From contig NZ_MWLO01000162.1 in assembly GCF_002198735.1 (NCBI RefSeq), positions 1-60,516 on the forward strand: a stretch of DNA of 60,516 nucleotides, written 5' to 3'. The position numbers and the translations under genes were made by a program. This stretch comes from Ideonella sp. A 288. Its GTDB lineage: Bacteria > Pseudomonadota > Gammaproteobacteria > Burkholderiales > Burkholderiaceae_C. The notes beneath the pieces were generated by a model. That model searched no databases, was not told the DNA's origin, and saw only the letters and a program-made list of their open reading frames with translations. Shown here one piece after another: positions 50,536-58,483 of this stretch. How positions within the stretch are numbered: position 1 is the first letter of the stretch; each line of letters starts with the position of its first letter.

Positions 50536-50844
50536 CTATTCCGGCGTCCCTGGGTCGGCGTCCGCCCCGCCATCGGCCAGCGCCTGCCGCGCCAGCTCTT
50601 CCTCGCTCAGCTCGGGCGCGGCCTGCAGCGCAGCCAGCTCCTCCAGCATCTCGGGCGTGGGCTGGGCGGTGCCCAGCATCACGTCCTCGAAGGTGGGGTG
50701 GGGGGCCGGTCGCTCCTCGTGGTCCACCGGCGAGGGATGCACCACGGCGGGTTCCAGCGCCGGCAGCTTGGCGGCGGCCAGCTCGAGCTGTTCGTCGATC
50801 AACTTGCTGAGCTCGCCTTCGCGGGGGGTGTCGTCGGGGGTCAT
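50536..50844 (-). CDS. Acidic helical protein of unknown function
   Basis: A 102-residue, very acidic protein (pI clearly low) without signal or membrane segment. An N-terminal helix (ELSKLIDEQLELAAAKL) is followed by a proline- and histidine-rich middle and a leucine/glutamate-rich C-terminal helix pair (PEMLEELAALQAA, LSEEELARQALADGG). The ATG at 50844 has an excellent ribosome site (AGGAGA, six bases). I recognise no family. Confidence 0.6.
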   Translation of the reverse strand: MTPDDTPREGELSKLIDEQLELAAAKLPALEPAVVHPSPVDHEERPAPHPTFEDVMLGTAQPTPEMLEELAALQAAPELSEEELARQALADGGADADPGTPE

Positions 50845-50923
50845 GGTCGGTCTCCTTGCATGGCCCATCTTGCGCCCTTCGGCGCCGGCGCGCCAGCGCG
50901 GGTGCCGAAGGGCTTGATGCACC

Positions 50924-51559
50924 TCAGCCCGACCGCGGGCGCGCCCCCCGTCGACCGACCCCGGCGGCCAGCGCCAGGGCCAGCGCCACCACAGCCAGGC
51001 TGGCCGGCTCGGGCACCACGTTGACGCGCAGGTTGTCGATGCTGAAGTCGGGGCCGAAGTCGTTCACCGGCGTGCCGTTGGGTCGCAGTTCGAACGAGCT
51101 CAGGCCCAGCCAGTTCAGCGTCACCGTGGCCATCGTGGCGAGGTCCGGCAGGTCGACGGTGAGGCTCAGGTCGCCAGCGGCGGTGTGGCCGATCACGGTG
51201 ACCGACTCGGCCCAGGCCTCGGTGAAGTCGACGAAGCTGCCGCCCAGGTCGAACGACAGCAGGTCGAAGCCCTGCCCCGACGACGTGGCCACCCGCAGGT
51301 TGGCCTGGTTGGCGGCCACCAGCGTCCGGCTGCCGTTGCCCACGTAGGCCGGGTCCTGCAGGCCCGAGACGAAGAACGACGCATCGGCGCGGCCGCTTTG
51401 CAGGGTGAAGTCGAAGCCCTCGACCGAGTGGGTGTCGCCGTCGCCGAGCACCAGCACGAAGTCGTCGGGCTCGAAGGTGACGACCGCGGCCTGGGCCGCG
51501 CCGGCCAGCCCGAGCGTGGCCGCCAGGGCCAGCGTGGAAAGGATCCTGTGCATGGCCAT
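50924..51559 (-). CDS. PEP-CTERM exported protein
   Basis: A 211-residue secreted protein with a signal peptide (1-24, ending AQA), a beta-rich body with FEPDDFVLVLGDGDTHSVEG and LSSFELRPNGTPVNDFGPDF, and a C-terminal PEP-CTERM signal (VVPEPASLAVVALALALAAG, then RRGARPR). The body resembles carbohydrate-binding-like PEP-CTERM proteins. It begins five bases after the DUF4331 stop, so the two are co-transcribed. GAGG precedes the ATG at 51559. Confidence 0.82.
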   Translation of the reverse strand: MAMHRILSTLALAATLGLAGAAQAAVVTFEPDDFVLVLGDGDTHSVEGFDFTLQSGRADASFFVSGLQDPAYVGNGSRTLVAANQANLRVATSSGQGFDLLSFDLGGSFVDFTEAWAESVTVIGHTAAGDLSLTVDLPDLATMATVTLNWLGLSSFELRPNGTPVNDFGPDFSIDNLRVNVVPEPASLAVVALALALAAGVGRRGARPRSG

Positions 51560-51564
51560 GTCCC

Positions 51565-53130
51565 TCAGTTGGAGCCCGCGGTGGGCGTGAAGAGGTACGG
51601 GAAGCCCGGCAGCAGCGGCACCACCGCCTGGTCGACCGCGTCGTGCAGCTTGAAGGCGGTGTCGCCCAGCGGCACCACGCCCGGATGGCAGGCGGCACCG
51701 AAGCCCAGCGTGTTGCCGGCGTTGGCGCGGCACAGGCCGCCCATCATGGCCACCAGCGAGATGTCGACCACGTCGTCCTTGGGCCGGCGGCCGTTGGGGT
51801 AGCCCGCAAAGTCGGTGCCGCCGCTGAGCAGGCTGCCGACGATGCCCAGCCGGTTCTGCGACGCGAAGGGCACCGCGGCGATCGACGTGTTCAGCCGCAG
51901 CATCTCCGACGGGGTGACGTTGATCGGCCGGTTGACGCCGGGGATGCCGGTCAGGAAGGTGGTGACGAGGTCGTTGCGCGGGAAGTTGGTGGGGGACACG
52001 CCGGGCAGCGCCAGCGCGATCTCCAGCAGCTTGGGCAGGGTGGGGTTGGTGACGTAGTTGATGAACTGGGCGTCGCCGCCGGGCTTCGACGCGTTGAAGC
52101 GGTCCTTGTCGGGCAGGCCGATCACCACCTCGTTGACCAGCGGCATGCCCAGCCGCGACACCTGCACCCAGGCGCCGCCGACGGCGGCCGACGTCTGGTG
52201 GCCGCTGGGCGGCACGGGCAGCAGCGTCTGGGCCTGGCGCAGGCTGGCGGTGGTCCAGGCGCCGATCACCGGGTCGGCGGCGCCCGGGGCCAGCAGGCAG
52301 CTCTTGTGCACCTCCAGCGCCAGCGTGGTGACGTTGGCGCCGTCGATGGTGTTGGGCGCGGCGTTGATCAGCGCCGGGTCGGTGATCACCGACACCGGGG
52401 CGTTGACCAGGTCGAAGATCACGCCCAGGTTCACCGCGAACGCCTCCTTGCGCTGGCCGACGAACACCTTGCCCGGCGTGGCGCAGCCGGGGATGTTGAC
52501 GCTGTAGACATGTTGCGCTGCGTAGGTGGCGTAGTTGGGGACGGTCTTGACGCCTATGTGGTCGACCGGCTTGTCGAACATCGCGCTGCTGTTGGCGGCG
52601 TTGGTGACGGGCGCAACGGCGCCGGTGCGGCGGTCGCCACGCACCAGGTTGAGGGTGAAGCGCTCGTTGACGTTCAGGCTGGGCGAGTTGGGCGTCGAGA
52701 CGCCGCCGGCCTGGATCAGCGGGATCGGCACGTTCAGGCCGTCGATCGGCAGCGAAATGCCCTTCAGCGCGTTCTGGAAGCGGAACTGGAAGGTCAGGTC
52801 TTCCTTCGCGTCGCCGTTGTGGTCGACGTGGATCTCGTACAGCGCGTTGGGGTCCATCGCGAAGTAGTTGGGCCCGCCGTAGGGCGCCTGCAGCGGCTGG
52901 TAATTGGCGATCAGCGTGACGTAGCCGGCGCGGCCGGGCTCGTAGCTGTTGAACAGGTAGAGGTCGGTGCCGTCGACCTTGGGCGCGGTGGTGATGAACG
53001 GCGCCTCCCGGTGGCTGGAGGCCTGTGCCGGCGCGGCGGCCAGCAGGGCCAGCGTCGCCAGGACGGCGCACAGGGGGCTGGCGGCCGGGGCCGTCGGCCA
53101 CCAACGGCGGTGCACGGAGGGATGGGTCAT
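51565..53130 (-). CDS. DUF4331 family exported protein
   Basis: A 521-residue protein with a signal peptide ending AQA (about 37), directly followed by the DUF4331 hallmark SHREAP (39-44) and GTDLYLFNSYEPGR. Later segments include EIHVDHNGDAKEDLTFQFRF. DUF4331 proteins are secreted and of unknown function, often encoded near PEP-CTERM or thioredoxin-type genes. The start at 53130 has TGAGGAA upstream. It is followed by a PEP-CTERM gene and diverges from a TlpA-like gene. Confidence 0.85.
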   Translation of the reverse strand: MTHPSVHRRWWPTAPAASPLCAVLATLALLAAAPAQASSHREAPFITTAPKVDGTDLYLFNSYEPGRAGYVTLIANYQPLQAPYGGPNYFAMDPNALYEIHVDHNGDAKEDLTFQFRFQNALKGISLPIDGLNVPIPLIQAGGVSTPNSPSLNVNERFTLNLVRGDRRTGAVAPVTNAANSSAMFDKPVDHIGVKTVPNYATYAAQHVYSVNIPGCATPGKVFVGQRKEAFAVNLGVIFDLVNAPVSVITDPALINAAPNTIDGANVTTLALEVHKSCLLAPGAADPVIGAWTTASLRQAQTLLPVPPSGHQTSAAVGGAWVQVSRLGMPLVNEVVIGLPDKDRFNASKPGGDAQFINYVTNPTLPKLLEIALALPGVSPTNFPRNDLVTTFLTGIPGVNRPINVTPSEMLRLNTSIAAVPFASQNRLGIVGSLLSGGTDFAGYPNGRRPKDDVVDISLVAMMGGLCRANAGNTLGFGAACHPGVVPLGDTAFKLHDAVDQAVVPLLPGFPYLFTPTAGSN

Positions 53131-53337
53131 GGTCGGGTTCCTCAGGGTTGATGTGGTGTTGGCACCCCGCGGGGCGCGGTGCGGCCGGCGCAGCGCACCC
53201 GACCGCCGGGGCACCCGCCAAGGCCGACATACGCAGGGCACCGGCGACCGGATGCACGACCGTGCCGGCCGGGCCGTTGGCGGCCGGCTGGGTTACGCTG
53301 GCGCCCTGTGCTGCCCCCGCCACGCCGATACCGCCCC

Positions 53338-53910
53338 ATGCCCACTGCCAACGCCCTGCCGCCTTGCGCCACCGCACGACCCACCCGCCGCCACGCCGTG
53401 GCGCTGCTGTGCGCCGCCGCCATCGGCCCCGCGGCGCGGGCGGCCACGCCCGGCGAGGTGATGGTGGGCGCGGTACTGCGCGACGCCACGATGCAGGGCC
53501 TGAACGGGCCGGCCAAACGCCTGTCGGACTTCCGCGGGCGGCCGCTGATCATCAACGTGTGGGCCAGCTGGTGCGGCCCCTGCCGGCAGGAGATGGCCTC
53601 GCTCGAGCGGCTGGCCTGGAGCGACCGGCCCGAGCGCTTCACCGTCATCGGCATCTCCACCGACGACTACCCCGACAAGGCACGCGCGCTGCTGAAGCAG
53701 ACCAACGCCACCATCAGCCACTTCATCGACGAGAAGCTGCTGCTGGAGAACATGCTGGGCGCCGACAAGCTGCCGCTCACCGTGCTGGTCGACGCGCAGG
53801 GCCGCGTGCTCGAGAAGGTGGTGGGCGCGCGGCAGTGGGACGGGCCCGAGGCGGCCCAGCTGATCAGTCGCACGTTCAAGCCCGCGCCGCCGGCCCCGGC
53901 CAAGCGCTGA
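53338..53910 (+). CDS. TlpA-like thioredoxin
   Basis: A 190-residue exported thiol-disulfide protein. A twin-arginine-like start (ARPTRRHAVALLC) and hydrophobic stretch lead to a cleavage site near ARA (36). The redox motif WCGPC is at 78-82, within VWASWCGPCRQEM, and the cis-proline region reads KLPLTVLVD. It would reduce apocytochrome or other periplasmic disulfides. It is the second TlpA-type protein in the window, without the Lgt-like anchor of the first. Confidence 0.85.
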   Translation: MPTANALPPCATARPTRRHAVALLCAAAIGPAARAATPGEVMVGAVLRDATMQGLNGPAKRLSDFRGRPLIINVWASWCGPCRQEMASLERLAWSDRPERFTVIGISTDDYPDKARALLKQTNATISHFIDEKLLLENMLGADKLPLTVLVDAQGRVLEKVVGARQWDGPEAAQLISRTFKPAPPAPAKR

Positions 53911-53972
53911 GAGTGCCCCCCAGGCCGACGACCTGCGTCGTCCGCCCCCGGGGTGCAGGCTACATTCGGCCA

Positions 53973-54704
53973 ATGGCATATGAACTCCACTACTGGCCGA
54001 CGATCCAGGGCCGCGGCGAATTCGTCCGGCTGGCGCTGGAAGCGGCGGGCGCCCCCTACATCGACGTGGCGCGCGGGCCGGAGGCGTCCGGGCAGGGCGT
54101 GCCGGCCCTGCAGCGGCACCTGACCGACCGCAAGGCCACGCTGCCGCCGTTCGCGCCGCCCATTCTGAAGGACGGGCCGCTGGTCATCGCGCAGACGGCG
54201 GCCATCCTGCATTACCTGGGACCGACGCTGAAGCTGGTGGGCCGCAGCGAGCCCGCGCGGGTGGCCACGCAGCAGATCCAGCTGACCATCGCCGACGCGG
54301 TGAGCGAGGCGCACGACACCCACCACCCGGTGGGCATGGGCCTGTACTACGAGGACCAGAAGCCCGAGGCGCTGCGCCGCGCCACCGAGTTCTGCCGCGT
54401 GCGCATGCCCAAGTACCTGCAGTGGTTCGAGACCATCGTGGTGCGCAACCCGGCGGGCTCGCGCCAGCTGGTGGGCGGCAAGGTCAGCTACGCCGACCTG
54501 TCGCTGTTCCAGCTGATCGAGGGCCTGCGCTACGCCTTCCCGCAGGCGGCCGCGCAGGCGCTGGCGCGCACGCCCGCGATCGTCGACCTGCACGACCGCG
54601 TCGCCGCGCTGCCCAAGGTGAAGGCTTACCTGAAAAGCGAGCGGCGCCTGCCCTTCAACGAGCAGGGCATCTTCCGCCGCTACCCTGAGCTCGACCTGCC
54701 GTAG
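53973..54704 (+). CDS. Glutathione S-transferase family protein
   Basis: A 243-residue protein. The N-terminal thioredoxin-like domain has Y7 or Y3 in YELHYWPTIQGRGEFVRL as candidate catalytic residue and PPILKDGPLVIAQTAAI with the usual cis-proline and glutathione-contact loop. The C-terminal helical domain contains VSYADLSLFQLIEGL, matching GST N-capping (YADL). It resembles sigma/alpha-type bacterial GSTs. The substrate is unknown. Confidence 0.85.
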   Translation: MAYELHYWPTIQGRGEFVRLALEAAGAPYIDVARGPEASGQGVPALQRHLTDRKATLPPFAPPILKDGPLVIAQTAAILHYLGPTLKLVGRSEPARVATQQIQLTIADAVSEAHDTHHPVGMGLYYEDQKPEALRRATEFCRVRMPKYLQWFETIVVRNPAGSRQLVGGKVSYADLSLFQLIEGLRYAFPQAAAQALARTPAIVDLHDRVAALPKVKAYLKSERRLPFNEQGIFRRYPELDLP

Positions 54705-54713
54705 CGGCGGGCC

Positions 54714-55037
54714 TCACCAGGTGGAGGCCGGGGCGCGCAGGCGCTCCACCGGCGTGCCGCCGACCAGGTGCTGGTCGAAGATCTCGGGCACGTCGCCGGC
54801 CGTCACGCCCTGGTAGAGCACGTTCTCGGGGTACACGACCAGGTTGACGCCGCCCTCGCAGGGGCCTAGGCAGCCCGAGTAGGTGATGCCCACCTGCTCG
54901 AAGGCCTGGCGCTTCTGCAGCTCGCCCCACAGGGCCTGCAGCACCGCGGGCGCGCCGCGGGCCGCGCACGAGCCGCGCGGGTGGCCCGGCGGGCGCTGCT
55001 GGTTGCACACGAAGACTTGGCGGGTGGGGTGGTGCAT
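54714..55037 (-). CDS. Thioredoxin-like [2Fe-2S] ferredoxin
   Basis: A 107-residue protein of the Shethna-type/thioredoxin-like ferredoxin group. The four cluster cysteines are C11 (VFVCNQQRPPGHP), C24 (RGSC), C56 and C60 (SGCLGPCEGG). The C-terminal half has the typical NLVVYPENVLYQGVT. It would carry electrons in the cytosol. A ribosome site AGGAA precedes the ATG at 55037. It converges with the GST gene, nine bases apart. Confidence 0.88.
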   Translation of the reverse strand: MHHPTRQVFVCNQQRPPGHPRGSCAARGAPAVLQALWGELQKRQAFEQVGITYSGCLGPCEGGVNLVVYPENVLYQGVTAGDVPEIFDQHLVGGTPVERLRAPASTW

Positions 55038-55264
55038 GGCGGGGTTCCTGCGGTGGGGACGGATGCTGGTCTCGTGCACGGACCATGCCAGTGGGTGCGC
55101 GGGGCGGGCTGGTCGGTCCCGGCCGCGCGGCGGGCATGGGTGGCGCCGCGGCGATCACCGGCCCTGCCGCGGCACGACCAGGCCGAGCGGCGGTGTCGGG
55201 TTTGTCGCATCCCGGACGTCGGTGGCGCGGCAGTGGTCCGGCGGGTGGCCAGCGCGGTCCGCGG

Positions 55265-55624
55265 CTAATGCGGCCTGAACTCGAACAGATCCGGCTCGGC
55301 GCGGCGGTACACCTGCAGCCACATCAGCGTGGCCGGCACCATCGACCGTGCCGCGAACCAGGCGGCGTCGTCGGCCGACGGCCCGGCCTGCGACAGCGCC
55401 GTCGCGGTGCCGTGCCAGCCGGGCCAGTCGATCTCGGGCATGGCGTCGTGGGCCGCCTCGGGCAGCGCCTGCAGCGCATCGGCGATCTCCAGCAACTGGC
55501 GCCGCACCTCGTGGCGGGTGAGGCGGCTGCGGGCGAAGTCGGCCTCGTCCAGGCCGTCGACGAGCGTCAGCACGCTGTCTCCTGCCTCGGCGATGACGCC
55601 CAGCATGGCGGCGGTCACGAGCAT
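55265..55624 (-). CDS. HepT-like (DUF86) protein lacking the catalytic motif
   Basis: A 119-residue helical protein that follows the HepT/DUF86 pattern: DGLDEADFARSRLTRHEV (23-40), RRQLLEIADALQALPE (41-56) and PEIDWPGW (63-70). Where HepT toxins carry the RNase motif R-x4-H-x-Y, this protein reads GTATALSQAGPS, so the catalytic residues are missing. It has GGAGA upstream of the ATG at 55624. No MntA-type partner is adjacent; a wHTH-MNT gene lies 1.8 kb away. An inactive HEPN scaffold is the best inference. Confidence 0.55.
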   Translation of the reverse strand: MLVTAAMLGVIAEAGDSVLTLVDGLDEADFARSRLTRHEVRRQLLEIADALQALPEAAHDAMPEIDWPGWHGTATALSQAGPSADDAAWFAARSMVPATLMWLQVYRRAEPDLFEFRPH

Positions 55625-55771
55625 GGTGCGGGTCTCCGATGTCGGGGCGATGTGGCGTGGCGAATGCAAGCGCCGTACCCGTGTTCGGTGGCCGCCGGTG
55701 AGGGCCGTTCACGGAACCTTCGCGCCGCGCGCCACACAGAGGGACACTGTCGTCCTACCTGGAGCCTGACC

Positions 55772-56710
55772 ATGACCCCCAACGAAACCCGCGCCATCGT
55801 CACCGTGAGCCTGCTGGCGGCCTTTGCCGATGGCGACAAGCACGAGCGCGAGCGCGCCGAGATCAAGCGCATCGCCGACGGCTTCTCGCAGGCCGACGGC
55901 CTGCACCTGCCCACGCTGTACCAGGACGTGCTGATGAAGCGCGTGTCGCTGGCCAGCGTGCTGCCCGAGCTGGTGAGCGACGACGCCAGGCGGCTGGCCT
56001 ACGAGATGGCGGCCTGCGTGTGCGACGCCGACGGTGCGCAGTCGACCGCCGAGCAGGCCTTCCTGGCCGAGCTGTCCACCGCGCTGCGGCTGGACGCGGG
56101 GTCGACAGGGCAGTTCTCGCAGCAGGCGGAGGCGATGGCCACGGCGCCACTGGCCGGTGCGGCCAGCACGGCCGGTGCCACCGCGGCGCCCGTGGACGAT
56201 GCCGCGCTGGACTCGGCGATCCTGAACGCCGCCATCCTGAACGGCGCGCTCGAACTGCTGCCGGAGACGCTGTCGACGATGGCCATCATCCCGCTGCAGA
56301 TGAAGCTGGTGTACCGCATCGGCCAGGCCCATGGCTACGAGCTGGACAGCGGCCACGTGAAGGACTTCCTCGCCACCGCCGGCGTGGGCCTGACCTCGCA
56401 GTACCTCGAGCAGGCCGGGCGCAAGCTGCTGGGCGGGCTGCTCGGCCGGGTGGGCGGCGGTCTGCTGCGCGGTCTGGGCAACCAGGCGGTGAGCACGGGC
56501 ATGAGCTTCGCCGCCACCTATGCACTGGGCCACGTGGCCAAGCGCTACTACGCCGGCGGCCGCGTCATGTCGGCCCAGGTGCTGAAGGATGCCTATGCGC
56601 GCATGACGCAGGAGGCGCAGGGCCTGTACGGCCGGCACCTGCCGGCGATCCAGGACAAGGCGCGCACGCTGGATGCCGGCAAGGTGCTGGGGCTGGTGCG
56701 CGGTGGCTGA
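55772..56710 (+). CDS. TerB-like/DUF697-like protein
   Basis: A 312-residue protein. Residues 1-108 resemble a TerB-like domain with two acidic helix starts (ADGDKHERE at 19-27 and CDADGAQSTAE at 84-94) that may bind metal. After an alanine-rich linker, residues 150-300 resemble DUF697 (LPLQMKLVYRIGQAHGYEL-like text and a glycine-rich LGGLLGRVGGGLLRGLG amphipathic stretch), which usually contacts membranes. A stress-related role is inferred. The start at 55772 has GGAG upstream. It overlaps the next gene by eight bases. Confidence 0.65.
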   Translation: MTPNETRAIVTVSLLAAFADGDKHERERAEIKRIADGFSQADGLHLPTLYQDVLMKRVSLASVLPELVSDDARRLAYEMAACVCDADGAQSTAEQAFLAELSTALRLDAGSTGQFSQQAEAMATAPLAGAASTAGATAAPVDDAALDSAILNAAILNGALELLPETLSTMAIIPLQMKLVYRIGQAHGYELDSGHVKDFLATAGVGLTSQYLEQAGRKLLGGLLGRVGGGLLRGLGNQAVSTGMSFAATYALGHVAKRYYAGGRVMSAQVLKDAYARMTQEAQGLYGRHLPAIQDKARTLDAGKVLGLVRGG

Positions 56711-57092
56711 GCGGCCCGGGCCCGAGCCGCTGGACCTGGCCATCCTGCAGGCCACGCTGCGTCAGTTCGCGGCCGACCGCCAGTGGCAGCCCTTCCACAC
56801 GCCGAAGAACCTGTCGACCGCGCTGATGGTGGAGGCGGCCGAGCTGGCCGAGATCTTCCAGTGGATGACGCCGGAGCAGTCGGCCCGGGCCCACGCCGAC
56901 CTCGCCACCCGCGAGCGCATCGCCCACGAGATCGCCGACGTGCTGCTGTACCTGGTGCAGGTGGCCGACCACACCGGCGTGGACATCGCGCAGGCGGTGC
57001 GCGACAAGCTGGTGCTCAATGCGCGGAAGTACCCTGCTGCTTCGCCACTGGGGACGGGGCCCGTGTCTGGCGCGGCGTTGGTGGACGAGTGA
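56703..57092 (+). CDS. MazG-like nucleotide pyrophosphohydrolase
   Basis: A 129-residue all-alpha NTP pyrophosphatase of the MazG-like/dCTPase type. The metal-binding helices read EAAELAEIFQW and EIADVLLYLVQVAD, giving the EExxE...ExxD ligand pattern in slightly varied form. It would hydrolyse non-canonical dNTPs to monophosphates. The GTG at 56703, inside the end of the previous gene, is preferred; an ATG at 56673 would overlap by 38 bases. Confidence 0.78.
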   Translation: MAERPGPEPLDLAILQATLRQFAADRQWQPFHTPKNLSTALMVEAAELAEIFQWMTPEQSARAHADLATRERIAHEIADVLLYLVQVADHTGVDIAQAVRDKLVLNARKYPAASPLGTGPVSGAALVDE

Positions 57093-57115
57093 TCCTTGGG
57101 GTCGGACGGGTGCGT

Positions 57116-57322
57116 TCAGCGCGCCGCCTGATGCTCGCGGCAGTACTGCAGCCCTCCGAAGCGCGCTTCGTTGTTCCAGCAGAATTTGCCCTCGGCGAAA
57201 CTGAGTTTGGCGCCGCAGGTGGAACCGCCGGTCGTGATGACGATGCCGCCATTGAAGCTCTGCATCAGGTTGAGGGAGAAGTGCAGGTCCCGGGTGACCA
57301 GGAGGTGGTCCATCTGCGCCAC
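57116..57322 (-). CDS. Uncertain small frame with cysteines
   Basis: A 68-codon frame from a GTG (ATG three codons in). The protein has HLLVTRDLHFSLNLMQSFNG, then CGAKLSF, KFCWNNEARFG and YCREH, a composition more like a real protein than a chance GC-rich frame. The frame is open only 14 codons further upstream, where a TGA stands, so this may be the remnant of a longer gene. No family is recognised and no ribosome site is evident. Confidence 0.3.
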   Translation of the reverse strand: MAQMDHLLVTRDLHFSLNLMQSFNGGIVITTGGSTCGAKLSFAEGKFCWNNEARFGGLQYCREHQAAR

Positions 57323-57434
57323 TTCGGTTTCCCAGTGATCGACCAGGATGCGGTGCGGCCGTCAGGGCCTTGCCGGCCACTTGCTCCGCCACCATGCCTT
57401 TCGAACGCGGAGATGTTCTCAAAACAGCTGCATT

Positions 57435-57453
57435 TGTAGCAAAATCGGCTACA
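57435..57453. promoter_or_regulatory. Palindromic operator at the wHTH-MNT start
   Basis: A perfect inverted repeat, TGTAGC, seven bases, GCTACA, whose last A is the first base of the wHTH-MNT ATG. A site over the start codon would let the encoded winged-helix protein repress its own gene. Confidence 0.6.
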
Positions 57454-58058
57454 TGAGGTCAATGGCAGACCATCTGTTGGGGCAGACGCGTGCGGCCGTG
57501 CTTGGTGCGCTGCTGCTGCATCCCGAGGCGTCGCTGCATGTGCGCGAACTCGCGCGCCTGACCGGTGCCTCGGCGGGTTCGCTTCACCGCGAACTGCGCG
57601 CCCTGGCCGAGCTTGGTCTGTTGATCCGACAAGAGGTGGGGCGACAGGTGCATTACCGCGCCAACCCAGCCAGTCCGGTGTTCGCCGAACTGGCCGGACT
57701 GCTGCGCAAGACCGGGGGCCTGGCCGACGTCTTGCGCAACGCGCTGTTGCCACTGGGCGGCAAGGTGGCGCAGGCGTTTGTCTACGGCAGCATCGCCGCT
57801 GGCACCGAGCGTGCGGGCAGCGATGTGGACGTGATGGTGTTGGGAACCGTCGGGTTCGCCGATCTGGCGCGTGTCTTGGCGTCGGTGCAGGATGCGCTGG
57901 GCCGGGAGGTCAACCCGACGGTGATGGCGCCGCGAGACTTCACGCGCCGCTGGGCCGCCGGCGATGGCTTCGCACGCAGCGTGGCGTCGGGTCCGCGGAT
58001 CTGGCTGATCGGAGGCGAAGATGACTTTGCAGAACTTGTTGCGCATCGGAAAGCTTAG
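57453..58058 (+). CDS. Winged-helix/MNT nucleotidyltransferase fusion
   Basis: A 201-residue protein. Residues 10-72 form an ArsR-like winged helix (LHVRELARLTGASAGSLHRE, then LGLLIRQEVGRQVHY). Residues 105-185 form a minimal nucleotidyltransferase with G112-S113, ten residues, D124-x-D126, exactly the GSX10DXD motif of MntA antitoxins, which AMPylate HEPN toxins. The overlap of 38 bases with a HEPN-like gene supports that role. An ATG three codons later (57462) has AGG close upstream and is an alternative start. The palindrome over the start suggests autorepression through the N-terminal domain. Confidence 0.8.
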   Translation: MRSMADHLLGQTRAAVLGALLLHPEASLHVRELARLTGASAGSLHRELRALAELGLLIRQEVGRQVHYRANPASPVFAELAGLLRKTGGLADVLRNALLPLGGKVAQAFVYGSIAAGTERAGSDVDVMVLGTVGFADLARVLASVQDALGREVNPTVMAPRDFTRRWAAGDGFARSVASGPRIWLIGGEDDFAELVAHRKA

Positions 58059-58473
58059 GTCGCATGCGCCCACGGCGGCCGAAGTGCAACGGCTGTTGGC
58101 GGCCATCGACCGCAACCTCGCCGACGCCGGGGTGACGTCGATCAGCGACGAGACGCGATTCGACGCTGCCTACAAGGCCGTCATGCAGTGCGCCTTGGTC
58201 GCCATGATGGCCGCCGGCTTCCGGCCCGCAACCAGTGAGCCAGGACACCACTTGACCGTGATCCAGTCGCTGCCGCTCACGCTCGGCGTCGGCAATGATG
58301 TATGGGTCGTGCTCGACGCCTTGCGCAAGCAACGCAACGCCAACGACTACACCGGTCACCCGATCACTCCGGGCGTGGTCTCCGAGTGCCTTGTGCAGGG
58401 GAAGGCATTGCGCAAACTGCTGCGCACCCACCTCGCCGCGCACCACGCCGATCTGCTGAAGACCGTGGAGTGA
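58021..58473 (+). CDS. HEPN-like partner of the MNT protein
   Basis: A 150-residue helical protein. The candidate HEPN motif is R105-N-A-N-D-Y110 (LRKQRNANDYTG), that is R-x4-Y, close to the SAV_6107-type HEPN pattern and lacking the histidine of R-x4-H-x-Y. Helices before (AAYKAVMQCALVAMMAAGF) and after (VSECLVQGKALRKLLRTHL) fit the HEPN bundle. It probably acts as the toxin or effector controlled by the preceding nucleotidyltransferase; Y110 could be the AMPylated residue. Its 5' end lies within the upstream gene. Confidence 0.65.
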   Translation: MTLQNLLRIGKLRSHAPTAAEVQRLLAAIDRNLADAGVTSISDETRFDAAYKAVMQCALVAMMAAGFRPATSEPGHHLTVIQSLPLTLGVGNDVWVVLDALRKQRNANDYTGHPITPGVVSECLVQGKALRKLLRTHLAAHHADLLKTVE

Positions 58474-58483
58474 ACTTCTACCG

